The position numbers and the translations under genes were made by a program. The notes under the pieces were generated by a model. That model ran no database searches. It saw nothing but the letters and a program-made list of their open reading frames with translations, and was not told where the DNA came from. A stretch of DNA of 64,000 nucleotides, taken from positions 372,001 to 436,000 of the forward strand of contig NZ_PHUF01000002.1 of NCBI RefSeq assembly GCF_002813245.1. Direction: 5' to 3'. This document shows, one piece after another, positions 8,799-16,760 of the stretch (the first letter of the stretch is position 1; each line of letters opens with the position of its first letter). Origin of the DNA: Novosphingobium kunmingense. GTDB lineage: Bacteria; Pseudomonadota; Alphaproteobacteria; Sphingomonadales; Sphingomonadaceae.

Positions 8799-9272
8799 AT
8801 GCTGACCATCGTCTGGCACAGCCGAACCGGCGCTGCTCGCGCCATGGCGCAAAGCGCGGCCCGCGGGGCGGGCGCAAGGGGCCGCCTGCTTTACGCAGGG
8901 GATGTACGGCCGGAAGACCTTCTCGACAGCGGGGGCTACCTGTTCGTCTGCCCGGAAAACCTCGGCAGCATGACAGGCATGATGAAGGAGATGTTCGACC
9001 GCTCCTATTACCCGCTGCTCGGTCAGATCGAGGGGCGCGCCTATGCTACGGCCATCGCAGCCGGGTCCGACGGGCGCGGGGCCCAGACCCAGATCGACCG
9101 GATCGTTACGGGCTGGCGGCTGCGGCGGGTGGCCGATCCCATAATTGTCAATCTCGGGGCGCAGACGCCCGAGGCGATCCTGGCCGACAAGTTTTTGACC
9201 GAAGCCATGCTGCAGCCCTGCTTTGAACTGGGCGCAGCGATGGCCGAAGGGCTCGATATGGGGCTCTTCTGA
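8799..9272 (+). CDS. Flavodoxin-like / NADPH-dependent FMN reductase family protein
   Basis: This is a 157-residue flavodoxin-fold protein. The N terminus MLTIVWHSRTGAARAMAQSA gives a first beta strand followed by a phosphate-binding T/SxTG-type loop. PENLGSMTGMMKEMFDRSYY corresponds to the second FMN-contact region of quinone-reductase-like flavoproteins. An excellent Shine-Dalgarno sequence (AAGGAGGGAG) precedes the ATG at 8799, which fixes the start. The substrate is unknown; an electron-transfer or quinone-reductase role is likely. It is divergent from recJ and appears to be a single-gene unit. Confidence 0.82.
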   Translation: MLTIVWHSRTGAARAMAQSAARGAGARGRLLYAGDVRPEDLLDSGGYLFVCPENLGSMTGMMKEMFDRSYYPLLGQIEGRAYATAIAAGSDGRGAQTQIDRIVTGWRLRRVADPIIVNLGAQTPEAILADKFLTEAMLQPCFELGAAMAEGLDMGLF

Positions 9273-9361
9273 GCAACTGACACAATTGTCACCAAATCGG
9301 ATCAGCTCGGCCCAACAGGACTCGACTAAGCTTCTGTAATAATGCCAGAGAAGGGCCCTTG

Positions 9362-10141
9362 ATGGCGCGTGACTGGGGGGCGAACATTACTGACCTGGGC
9401 GACACTGGCGACCTTGCAGCCGAGGCAGTCCTTTCGCTGCTTTTCGCCAAGGGAGCGCGACCGGACGCCGAAGGCGTGGCCGGGGTCGGCGCGCCGCAGG
9501 GCAGGGCTGGCGCGTTCTCGGTCAGCCATCGCCCACCGGCCGAGGACGGCTGGCTGGAGCTGCTGGCCAGTGGCCTGACTTTCGATTGCCGCGGGCTTGC
9601 GCCCGCCGAACCGATCCCGACGCCGCCTGCTGGAGCGCTTCTTGGCCTCGACAGTATTCCCGAGGGAGAAGTGGTCACACTGGCGCCGGGTCCGCACATC
9701 GCGCAGGGACGCGGCCTCCTTCCCGTGGTCCGGGTTCTTGCCGGAGTTGGGCGGCGTCTCGCCGACCTGCCGCACCTCAGCGCCGTATGCTGGCTGCCTG
9801 CGGGGAGCTGGATGGAAGCTGGATATTTCTGCCGCGTGGTGGATGACTGGTTGGGCGGTGGAGCCTTCCCCGCGCTTGGGCTCACCTCGCTGCGGCGCGA
9901 AAGCAACGGGGCGATGGTTTCGCTCGGTCTCGATCTGCTGATCGGGCAGGAACTGCGTTTCGAGCCGGATCGCACCCTCTCGGCGAGCGCGGTGGCGCGG
10001 ATCTCGGTGCGGTTGATCAACGAGCTGGTCGTTAATGGACCGCTCGTATCAGCGCAGGAGTTCGCGGGTCCGGACGGCGAGGTATTGGTTGCCGTGCCGG
10101 TGAGGGGCGGGCGGCAACTTCGGGTCATGGTCAGCCGGTGA
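9362..10141 (+). CDS. Conserved hypothetical protein
   Basis: I do not recognise a named family in this soluble 259-residue protein (MARDWGANITDLGDTGDLAA to LRVMVSR). It has no signal peptide or transmembrane helix. Codon use and composition match neighbouring genes, which argues that it is genuine. Hydrophobic and aromatic blocks (HLSAVCWLPAGSWMEAGYFC; VVDDWLGGGAFPALGLTSL) suggest a compact enzyme-like fold, but no catalytic signature is evident. A TTG immediately upstream of the ATG is an alternative start. It sits between the flavodoxin-like gene and the AHH-domain gene, all on the plus strand. Confidence 0.7.
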   Translation: MARDWGANITDLGDTGDLAAEAVLSLLFAKGARPDAEGVAGVGAPQGRAGAFSVSHRPPAEDGWLELLASGLTFDCRGLAPAEPIPTPPAGALLGLDSIPEGEVVTLAPGPHIAQGRGLLPVVRVLAGVGRRLADLPHLSAVCWLPAGSWMEAGYFCRVVDDWLGGGAFPALGLTSLRRESNGAMVSLGLDLLIGQELRFEPDRTLSASAVARISVRLINELVVNGPLVSAQEFAGPDGEVLVAVPVRGGRQLRVMVSR

Positions 10142-10174
10142 TCGCCGCCGCCGCCGCTCGGCCGAGGACGCTGG

Positions 10175-10723
10175 TTGCCTGAACCCGGCGACCGCGGTTC
10201 CGGCCATCCGAAAGCTCGGAAGCGTATAGCCTTCCGAACGGTCAATTGCCGCACAACCCCCGGTTTCGATCCAAGTCTGCACCGGCACCATATCCTGCCC
10301 TTGCAGGTCCTGCGCATGCCCAGCTTTCGTCCGCTGTTTGCAGCCCTGGGCCCCGACCGGCTGTGCTTCGACGATTTCCGCGCCAACGGCGTGTTGCTTC
10401 CCGCCAACGACGATGCCGCGATCCGGCATGGACTGCCGCTGCACCGCGGGCCGCATCGCAACTACAACGCAATGGTCATCGAACGGGTCGGCCAGATCGA
10501 ACGAACGTGGGCGTCCAGTATCTCGCGCTATCCGGATGGTGCCTTGCGCGATGCTTACGAGCGGCTCGCCCTGTTGCAGCGTGCGCTGCGCCGGCGGCTG
10601 CTCGACCAGCGCAAGCGGATTGTGCTCAATCGCCGCGATCCGCTTGGCGCAGGAATCGACTTTGCAGAGCTTGACGCGATGGCGGACGTGCTGTGGCCCG
10701 CCACCGCCCCGCCAGAGGATTAG
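10175..10723 (+). CDS. AHH/HNH-type nuclease-domain protein, uncertain start
   Basis: The core PSLHRHHILPLQVL followed by FDDFRANGVLLPAN and LPLHRGPHRNYNAMVIERVG matches the AHH subgroup of HNH/ENDO VII-fold nucleases, with paired metal-binding histidines. The frame has no ATG before the conserved domain. The only standard start is TTG at 10175. A codon ATA at 10226 stands where the sequence AFRTVNCRTTPGFDPSLHRHH begins, which looks like a natural N terminus. AHH domains are often toxin warheads, but there is no secretion signal, trafficking domain or obvious immunity gene here, so a housekeeping role is equally likely. It converges on the nitronate monooxygenase gene with a 4-base overlap. 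Confidence 0.72.
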   Translation: MPEPGDRGSGHPKARKRIAFRTVNCRTTPGFDPSLHRHHILPLQVLRMPSFRPLFAALGPDRLCFDDFRANGVLLPANDDAAIRHGLPLHRGPHRNYNAMVIERVGQIERTWASSISRYPDGALRDAYERLALLQRALRRRLLDQRKRIVLNRRDPLGAGIDFAELDAMADVLWPATAPPED

Positions 10724-11700
10724 GCCAGCGCCATGCGCGCCTTGGCCGCGAGTTCGCTGCGCGCCTCGTCGTATTCGCGCGACAGCCGCTCGACCCGGTC
10801 GGCCACGCTGTCCACGGCGTCGACCGCACCGATGCCCTGGCCCGAACCCCAGATGTCCTTCCAGGCCTTGGCTTCGGTATTGCCGCCCGATCCGAAATTC
10901 ATCTTGCTAGGATCGCTTTCGGGCAGGTTGTCGGGATCGAGCCCGGCCGCGACGATCGAGGGGCGCAGGTAGTTGCCGTGGACGCCGGTAAAAAGGTTCG
11001 AATAGACGATGTCGTCTGCGCGCCCTTCGACGATGGCGGTCTTGTAGCCTTCGATCGCGTTGGCTTCCTTCGTCGCGATCCATGGCGTGCCGATATAGGC
11101 AAAGTCGGCGCCCATGGCCTGCGCGGCCAGGATCGAACGGCCGCAGGCGATCGAACCCGACAAAGCGACGAGGCCGCCGAACCACTGGCGGATTTCCTGC
11201 ATCAGGGCGAAGGGCGAGAGGACGCCGGCATGGCCGCCGGCGCCGGCCGCGACCGGGATCAGCCCGTCGGCGCCCTTTTCGATCGCCTTGCGGGCGAAGC
11301 GGTCGTTGATCACGTCGTGCAGCACGATCCCGCCCCACGCGTGGACCGCCTGGTTGATGTCCTCGCGCGCGCCCAGCGAGGTGATCGTCATCGGCACCTG
11401 CCACTTGGCGCAGACCTCCATGTCCTCTTCCAGGCGGTTGTTCGATTTGTGGACGATCTGGTTCACCGCATAGGGCGCGGCAGGGCGATCGGGATTGTCG
11501 CGGTTGTGCGCGGAAAGCTCCTCGGTGATGCGGTGCAGCCATTCGTCGAGCACGCCCGACGGCCGCGCGTTGAGCGCCGGAAAGCTGCCGACGATTCCCG
11601 CCTTGCACTGGGCGATCACCAGTTCGGGCCCGGAAATGATGAACAGCGGCGAACCGATGACGGGCAGGCGGAGGCGATCGAACGGAGCGGGTAGCGGCAT
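10720..11700 (-). CDS. Nitronate monooxygenase family FMN protein
   Basis: This 326-residue flavin-dependent TIM-barrel enzyme belongs to the 2-nitropropane dioxygenase / nitronate monooxygenase family, which oxidises nitroalkane anions using O2. Typical segments are LPVIGSPLFIISGPELVIAQ, the nucleotide/phosphate site ADGLIPVAAGAGGHAGVLSP, and VALSGSIACGRSILAAQAMG with ADFAYIGTPWIAT. The start at 11700 (MPLPAPFDRLRLPVIGSPLF) has an AGAGAG ribosome-binding sequence; upstream residues in the open frame look non-coding. It is a single gene facing away from the MOSC gene. The physiological substrate is unknown (nitroalkanes or propionate 3-nitronate in the family). Confidence 0.9.
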   Translation of the reverse strand: MPLPAPFDRLRLPVIGSPLFIISGPELVIAQCKAGIVGSFPALNARPSGVLDEWLHRITEELSAHNRDNPDRPAAPYAVNQIVHKSNNRLEEDMEVCAKWQVPMTITSLGAREDINQAVHAWGGIVLHDVINDRFARKAIEKGADGLIPVAAGAGGHAGVLSPFALMQEIRQWFGGLVALSGSIACGRSILAAQAMGADFAYIGTPWIATKEANAIEGYKTAIVEGRADDIVYSNLFTGVHGNYLRPSIVAAGLDPDNLPESDPSKMNFGSGGNTEAKAWKDIWGSGQGIGAVDAVDSVADRVERLSREYDEARSELAAKARMALA

Positions 11701-11866
11701 CTCTCTGGGGTTCCTGTTCTCGTGAGTTTGGGTTTTCCTATGAGACTTAATTGCCCCTGTCGAGTGGTGGAAGCGCGGTCCCGAAAGCACCTGATGATTG
11801 GGAGGACATCTGCGCGATAGCTCGCAAGTCTTGTCCGTGGAGGGTTGGGGGCCTAGCCTGAAGGCC

Positions 11867-12409
11867 ATGCTTCCAACCGTCATCGGACTTGCCCGCGACA
11901 GGGTGCACCGCTTTTCGAAGCAGCCGTGCGAGACGCTGACGCTGCTGGCCGGGCTGGGCGTCGAGGGTGACGCCCATGTGGGTCGGACGGTCCAGCACCT
12001 GTCGCGGATTGCGAAGGACCCGACCGTCCCGAACCTCCGTCAAGTGCACCTGATCCATGCCGAATTGTTCGACGAACTGGCGGAAAAGGGCTTCGCAATC
12101 GCGCCTGGGCAATTGGGCGAAAACGTGACGACCCGGGGGATCGACCTGCTCGGCCTGCCGCGCGGGGCGCGCTTGCGCCTTGGGCAGGACGCGCTGATCG
12201 AGGTTACGGGCCTGCGCAATCCGTGCCGGCAGATCGACGGCCTGGCGAAGGGGCTGATGGCTGCCGTGGTGGACAGGGCCGACGATGGACGGCCGATCCG
12301 CAAGTGCGGGGTCATGGCCATCGTCATCGCGGCCGGCGACGTTCACACGGGTGACCGGGTTAGCCTCGCCTCTTTGCCGCTGGAACACCAACCGCTCGAC
12401 GTGGTCTGA
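11867..12409 (+). CDS. MOSC domain-containing protein
   Basis: This compact 180-residue protein has a MOSC (molybdenum cofactor sulfurase C-terminal) domain. Visible features are LGVEGDAHVGRTVQHLSR, IAPGQLGENVTTRGIDLLGL and the conserved cysteine in VTGLRNPCRQIDG, the expected sulfur or Moco ligand. Single-domain MOSC proteins are linked to molybdopterin-dependent reduction or metal-sulfur handling. The specific role here is unknown. The start at 11867 (MLPTVIGLARDRVH) is preferred over an in-frame codon 69 bases earlier because homologous sequence seems to begin there. Confidence 0.85.
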   Translation: MLPTVIGLARDRVHRFSKQPCETLTLLAGLGVEGDAHVGRTVQHLSRIAKDPTVPNLRQVHLIHAELFDELAEKGFAIAPGQLGENVTTRGIDLLGLPRGARLRLGQDALIEVTGLRNPCRQIDGLAKGLMAAVVDRADDGRPIRKCGVMAIVIAAGDVHTGDRVSLASLPLEHQPLDVV

Positions 12410-12433
12410 CGGTCTGGCGAAAGGGCGGTCCGA

Positions 12434-12781
12434 TCAGTTGCTGTTGGCCCTGCCTATGGCACCGTCCATCTGCGGGCGTGCATTTTCCCAGGCGTGGCTG
12501 GTGCAGGCCTTGCTGTCCTTGACCTGCCAGTGCGCCGCGCGCGCCGGCGGTGCGCACATCGTCTTGATGGCGGCGGTCACCCGGCGCTCCATCGTGTCGA
12601 CACCGGCGACGGTCTTGAGGTTGAGGTCGCTGATTGCCACAGTCGTGCGCACCGGCTCCATTCCCTGCGGCAGCTTGCGCGGGGCCGTGACGATTATGTC
12701 CGGCAAGGGCGCCTGGGCCGCGAGCGGCAGTGGGGCGGCAAGGCCTGCCAGAATGAAGGCAAGGTGGCGAAGCTGGGCCAT
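12434..12781 (-). CDS. UrcA family protein
   Basis: This is a small secreted protein of 115 residues with a signal peptide (MAQLRHLAFILAGLAAPLPLAAQ). The mature part begins PLPDIIVTAPRK, continues VRTTVAISDLNLKTVAGVDT and has two cysteines (TMCAPPARA and SKACTSHAW). This pattern fits the UrcA family that is abundant in sphingomonads; its function is unknown. The start at 12781 has a GAGAGGA ribosome-binding sequence. It converges on the MOSC gene, 24 bases apart. Confidence 0.75.
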   Translation of the reverse strand: MAQLRHLAFILAGLAAPLPLAAQAPLPDIIVTAPRKLPQGMEPVRTTVAISDLNLKTVAGVDTMERRVTAAIKTMCAPPARAAHWQVKDSKACTSHAWENARPQMDGAIGRANSN

Positions 12782-13059
12782 GGTCGATCCTCTCCCTTGT
12801 CCGACGGCCGGCGCCACTTTGGCGACCGCACGTCGGCCATGATCGCCGTGATAGCCGCAGTTCGTCCGGTACGCCTTGATCCAGGTCAATCGGGGATCGG
12901 GCACAGCAACCGCCAAACCCGGCTATGCCGTAGCGTCATGGCGGCAACGACCCCGCCCATCCGCGCGATTTCGTGGTAAACACACACATCACGGACGAGT
13001 CGCTCTGCGATTTTTTCGGCGGAAATCTCGGCCAGCGCGCAAGCCAATGGGAGGCAGAC

Positions 13060-13809
13060 ATGGCGTTGATCGAGGGGAAGGCGGGATCGGACTTCATCAA
13101 CGGTACCAGCAGGAAGGATACAATTTACGGCTACGGCGGCGATGACTGGATCTACGGCTTGGGCGGTGATGATCTGATATTTGGTGGTGGCGGCGCCGAC
13201 TATCTGTCTGGCGGAGATGGGAACGACATCCTGAGAGGCGATCATGGCGATACGGCAATCGCGGAATCACTTGGCGACCATCTCGATGGCGGAGCCGGCA
13301 ACGATGATCTCGGCGGCGGCTTCGGCGATGATCAACTGTTCGGCGGAACCGGCAATGACAAGCTTTGGGGCGACATGGGCAATGATTTCCTGGCAGGCGG
13401 TGACGGAGCGGACTGGCTGCGGGGTTTCACGGGGGAAGATACTCTCAATGGTGGCGCCGGAGCAGACATCTTTGACATCGGCACGGTCAGTTCATCCTCG
13501 CTGGCGACGTCGACTGACCCGCTCAATCCCTATGGGGTCGACCTTATCCAGGACTTCCAACAAGGCCTCGACCGGATCGACCTTTCGTTGATCGATGCCG
13601 ATGGCGCGGGGAGCCTCAACGCTTTCTCCTGGATTGGACAAGCCGCGTTCACGGGTCAGTCCGGAGAGCTTCGCTTCAGCGCTGACCCCCTTTCGGGTCG
13701 TTCGGTGGTCGAAGGCGACGTCGACGGCGACGGCGCGGCCGATCTGACGATCTACGTAAGTTTCAACGCCCAAAGTGTTCAACTGACGGCAAGCGACTTC
13801 ATCCTCTAG
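13060..13809 (+). CDS. RTX calcium-binding repeat protein, probable type I secretion substrate
   Basis: This acidic protein of 249 residues carries about eight glycine-rich nonapeptide repeats of the GGxGxDxLx type (for example GGAGNDDLGG, GGTGNDKLWG, GGDGADWLRG, GGAGADIFDI). These fold as calcium-bound beta-rolls. There is no N-terminal signal peptide. The C terminus (SFNAQSVQLTASDFIL) is short, hydrophobic and acidic-ended, as in type I secretion signals. The start at 13060 has a GGGAGG ribosome-binding sequence. No ABC/MFP secretion genes are nearby and no enzymatic domain is evident, so the role (adhesin-like or surface protein) is open. Its stop overlaps that of the converging alcohol dehydrogenase. 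Confidence 0.88.
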   Translation: MALIEGKAGSDFINGTSRKDTIYGYGGDDWIYGLGGDDLIFGGGGADYLSGGDGNDILRGDHGDTAIAESLGDHLDGGAGNDDLGGGFGDDQLFGGTGNDKLWGDMGNDFLAGGDGADWLRGFTGEDTLNGGAGADIFDIGTVSSSSLATSTDPLNPYGVDLIQDFQQGLDRIDLSLIDADGAGSLNAFSWIGQAAFTGQSGELRFSADPLSGRSVVEGDVDGDGAADLTIYVSFNAQSVQLTASDFIL

Positions 13810-14963
13810 GCCCAGGCCCGGCGGTACAGCTCGATGATTTCCCCGGCTTCGGGAACGCGCGGGTTGTTGCCCGGCGACCCGCTGGCGAGGGCCTGCTCGG
13901 CCATCAGCGGGAGAAGGGCATCCCAGCGTTCCTTGTCTATGCCATAGGCGGCAGGCGTCGGCACCTTGAGGTCGGCATTGACCTGCTGCAGCGCTTCGAC
14001 CAGACGGCCGACCGCGCCCTGGTCGCTCACTCCATCGTCGGACAGGCCCATCGCGCGGGCGCAGTCGGCGTAGCGGCAGAGGGCCGACGGCGCGCTCCAC
14101 TGGGTGACGACCGGCATCAGCATGGCGTTCGACAGGCCGTGGCTCACATGGAAGTGCGCCCCGATCGGACGGCTCATCCCGTGGACCAGTGCGACCGAGC
14201 TGTTGGAAAACGCGATTCCGCCCTGAAGCGCGCCCATCATCAGTGCTTCGCGCGCGGTGCGATTGCCCGGATCGGCGCAGGCCAGCGGCAGGTTCGGCCA
14301 GATCAGCCGCATGGCGGTCAGCGCGGCGGCATCGGAAAACGGATTGGCGCGCTTCGATACGTAAGCCTCGATCGCGTGGACCAGGCTGTCGATGCCGGTG
14401 TCTGCCGTCAGCCGCGCGGGCTTTGTCAGGGTCAGTTCGTAATCGACTATCGCCACCGTGGGGAGATAGGCCAGCCCCGCACAGAGCATCTTCTCGTCGC
14501 TGGCCTCGTCGGTGATGACGGTGAAGCGGGTCGCTTCCGATCCCGTTCCGGCCGTGGTCGGCACGGCAATGATTGGCAGTCCGGGCTCGTCCTGCTGGTG
14601 CGGGGCCTTGAACGCGCTGACCGGAGCATCGCGCAAGGCCTTGACCGCGACGATCTTGGCCGTGTCGATCGGGCTGCCTCCACCAAGGCCTATCACGCAA
14701 TCGTGCGTCGCTTCGCGCAGGAAGGCCAGTGCCGCCTCGACAGATGCGACGGTGGGATCGGTGACCACACCGCTGAAGCTGCGGACCGCGAACCCGGCCG
14801 TTTCCAATAGGTTTTCCACCCGCTCGAGCACGCCCGAGCCGGCAAGCCAGCCATCGGTCAGGACCAAGGGACGCGATAGGCCGAACTGCGCGAGTACCTC
14901 GGGCAGTTCGGCCAGCGTTCCGCCGCCGATGCGCATGGCGCGGGGCAGGTGGATCGCCGCCAT
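13806..14963 (-). CDS. Iron-containing alcohol dehydrogenase
   Basis: This 385-residue group III alcohol dehydrogenase is predicted to be NAD(P)-dependent and Fe2+-containing. The nucleotide site is VIGLGGGSPIDTAKIVAVKA. Metal ligands are in the segments TGIDSLVHAIEAYVSKRANP (Asp and His) and HGMSRPIGAHFHVSHGLSNA (two His). The family-specific motif PTTAGTGSEATRFTVITD is also present. The substrate cannot be deduced: 1,3-diols, hydroxy acids or maleylacetate-type compounds occur in the family. It lies downstream of an amidohydrolase gene (3 bases apart), so the two probably form an operon next to the TetR-controlled island. Confidence 0.93.
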   Translation of the reverse strand: MAAIHLPRAMRIGGGTLAELPEVLAQFGLSRPLVLTDGWLAGSGVLERVENLLETAGFAVRSFSGVVTDPTVASVEAALAFLREATHDCVIGLGGGSPIDTAKIVAVKALRDAPVSAFKAPHQQDEPGLPIIAVPTTAGTGSEATRFTVITDEASDEKMLCAGLAYLPTVAIVDYELTLTKPARLTADTGIDSLVHAIEAYVSKRANPFSDAAALTAMRLIWPNLPLACADPGNRTAREALMMGALQGGIAFSNSSVALVHGMSRPIGAHFHVSHGLSNAMLMPVVTQWSAPSALCRYADCARAMGLSDDGVSDQGAVGRLVEALQQVNADLKVPTPAAYGIDKERWDALLPLMAEQALASGSPGNNPRVPEAGEIIELYRRAWA

Positions 14964-14966
14964 CGA

Positions 14967-16007
14967 TCAGGCCAGCAGGTGTTCCATGCCATAGAACCGC
15001 GCGGCGGATCCGGCATAGAGTTCGCGCTTCTCATCGGCCGAGGCGCCGGCGGTCAGCCGTTTGAAGGCGTTCCACAGCACCGGGTAGCTCGCCCCCCACT
15101 TGTCGACCGGGTAGTTGCTTTCGAACATCGCGCGGCGCGGACCGAAGGCTTCGATGCAGGTTTCGATATAGGGCTTCCACATCGCAGCCAGTTCTTCCGA
15201 GCCTAGCCCGGCGGCGGGGCCCTGTTCGGGCATTCCGGGGAACGACATGGCAAGGCCGCCCAGCTTAACCGAGACGTTCTCGCACTTGCCGATTTCGCGC
15301 ATCTTCGTCGCCCAGGTGTCGAACCGCTCAGGCAGCTTGCCGCGATAACTGGCCGATCCGACCGGCGTGCCGCAATGGTCGAGGCAGATCGGCTGATCGG
15401 GGAAGGCGCGCGCCAGATCGAGCAGATCGTCGAGCTGAGGTTCGAGCAGCCAGGCATCGAAAGTAAGGTCCAGCGCGCCGAGATGCCGGAACCCTTCGCG
15501 AAAGGTGGCATCGCGGTACAGGCCTGCGGGATGGTGGAACGGCGGACCCAGGACGTCGGGATCAGCATCCCAGGCGGCAGCGTGGCGAATGCCCTTGAAG
15601 CGCGGGGTTGCGTCCATCAGCATTTCCAGCACGCGGCGGGCATCGTCGCCCAGGCTTAGGTCGGCATGACCGATGATCGCATCGCACAGGCGGATCGAGC
15701 CATAAAGGCCGCTGGCGCTCTGCGCGGCGACGCCGTTCACGTATTCGATCTCGCCGATGACCTTTTCGGCGTCGCCGGCCCCGGCGCGGTAAAAGGCGCC
15801 GCATTCCATGAACACCGTGCCGATCACGTTGTGTCCGCTGGTCGCATCGGCAAGCAGTTCGTTGAAGGTGTAGTAGGGCGTCAGCGCGATCGAGGCGAGA
15901 AAGCTGTGCAGCGGTTCGGGAAAGGCGCCCAGCACCGGTCGCAGGTCCCACAGGTGGTGATGCGGATCGATGATCGGCAGGTCAGGTTCCAGAATCGCTT
16001 CGGTCAT
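14967..16007 (-). CDS. Amidohydrolase family metal-dependent hydrolase (2-pyrone dicarboxylate lactonase-like)
   Basis: This 346-residue TIM-barrel hydrolase has the N-terminal metal motif LPIIDPHHHLWDLRP. Later conserved elements are QPICLDHCGTPVG and FESNYPVDKWGASYPVLWNA (catalytic Asp/Asn-Pro-Val region). These mark the COG3618 branch of amidohydrolases that includes 2-pyrone-4,6-dicarboxylate lactonase and related lactonases. A hydrolytic or lactonase step is therefore likely, substrate unknown. The start at 16007 is set by a GAGAGGAC ribosome-binding sequence; codons further out would run towards the TetR gene. It is the first gene of a two-gene unit with the iron alcohol dehydrogenase. 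Confidence 0.88.
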   Translation of the reverse strand: MTEAILEPDLPIIDPHHHLWDLRPVLGAFPEPLHSFLASIALTPYYTFNELLADATSGHNVIGTVFMECGAFYRAGAGDAEKVIGEIEYVNGVAAQSASGLYGSIRLCDAIIGHADLSLGDDARRVLEMLMDATPRFKGIRHAAAWDADPDVLGPPFHHPAGLYRDATFREGFRHLGALDLTFDAWLLEPQLDDLLDLARAFPDQPICLDHCGTPVGSASYRGKLPERFDTWATKMREIGKCENVSVKLGGLAMSFPGMPEQGPAAGLGSEELAAMWKPYIETCIEAFGPRRAMFESNYPVDKWGASYPVLWNAFKRLTAGASADEKRELYAGSAARFYGMEHLLA

Positions 16008-16053
16008 GGGCGTCCTCTCTCGTCGTTCTTTCGTTCTGGGCAGTGTGCGGTCT

Positions 16054-16695
16054 TCAGTCGTCGAGTTCAATCATCGCAGTCAACGAGCGGGCGATCCTGC
16101 CCAAGGTGGCATCGGCGCTCCAGGTCGGGTGGGGGCGCGAACGGTCGGCCAGCTCGCCTTCGCGCGCCGCCAGGATCGATCCCAGCGCGGAGCCCATGAA
16201 CAGCAGCCGCTGGTTTATTTCCTTGGCCGGAATCTGCGGCATCAGACGGCGGACGTGCGCGAAGCAACGCAGGTAGCCCGAGTTCCAGCGTCCCTCGAGC
16301 GCGTCCATGAAGGTCTGGCGATGGGCCAGCGCCAATCCGACGACAAAGCGGTTGTAGCATTCGCCGCCTTCGGGCGGGTCGTGGTCGATCGACGTGCGGA
16401 CCAGACCCTCGACCACTTCGCGCACGGTCCGGGGGCCGCCGCGCGCCTCGACCGAATCGAGCCAGGCGTTGCGTTGGTCGTCGATCCGGCGCGCGCCGTC
16501 GACGATGATTGCGCGGACCAGTTCCTCCTTCGATCCGAAATAATAGCCGACCGCCGCGTGGTTCTTCTGTCCGGCGGCCTCGGCGATCTGACGCACGGTC
16601 ACCCCGTCGACCCCGCGCTGGGCGAACAGCCGCAGGGCGACCGACTTCAGGTGTTCGGCCGCTTCGGGGCGAGGCGATGAAGGCACGGTTGCCAT
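16054..16695 (-). CDS. TetR family transcriptional regulator
   Basis: This 213-residue repressor-type regulator has an N-terminal helix-turn-helix (LRLFAQRGVDGVTVRQIAEAAGQKNHAAVGYYFGSKEELVRAII) and a variable ligand-binding C-terminal domain. It is transcribed divergently from the SDR/acyl-CoA dehydrogenase operon and in line with the amidohydrolase/ADH pair. It is therefore the natural candidate to control both arms of the catabolic island. A TTGAC-N10-GTCAA inverted repeat lies in the 65-base gap to the SDR gene. The inducer is unknown, perhaps a CoA ester of the substrate as in many TetR regulators of acyl catabolism. Confidence 0.92.
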   Translation of the reverse strand: MATVPSSPRPEAAEHLKSVALRLFAQRGVDGVTVRQIAEAAGQKNHAAVGYYFGSKEELVRAIIVDGARRIDDQRNAWLDSVEARGGPRTVREVVEGLVRTSIDHDPPEGGECYNRFVVGLALAHRQTFMDALEGRWNSGYLRCFAHVRRLMPQIPAKEINQRLLFMGSALGSILAAREGELADRSRPHPTWSADATLGRIARSLTAMIELDD

Positions 16696-16712
16696 GGGGA
16701 CAAATTGTAGTT

Positions 16713-16732
16713 TGACTCCCGGTTACGTCAAT
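16713..16732. promoter_or_regulatory. Candidate TetR operator (inverted repeat TTGAC-N10-GTCAA)
   Basis: The repeat sits between the divergent TetR and SDR starts, 18 bases upstream of the TetR ATG and about 29 bases before the SDR ATG. Position and dyad symmetry suit an autoregulatory operator. The half-sites are only five bases, so confidence is moderate. Confidence 0.4.
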
Positions 16733-16760
16733 TGCATTATCCAAATGGATAAACGATCGA

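Noticed and set aside
10175..11700. AHH protein and nitronate monooxygenase as a toxin-antitoxin or toxin-immunity pair
   Set aside because: The genes converge, the AHH protein has no secretion or delivery domain, and the monooxygenase is a complete metabolic enzyme.
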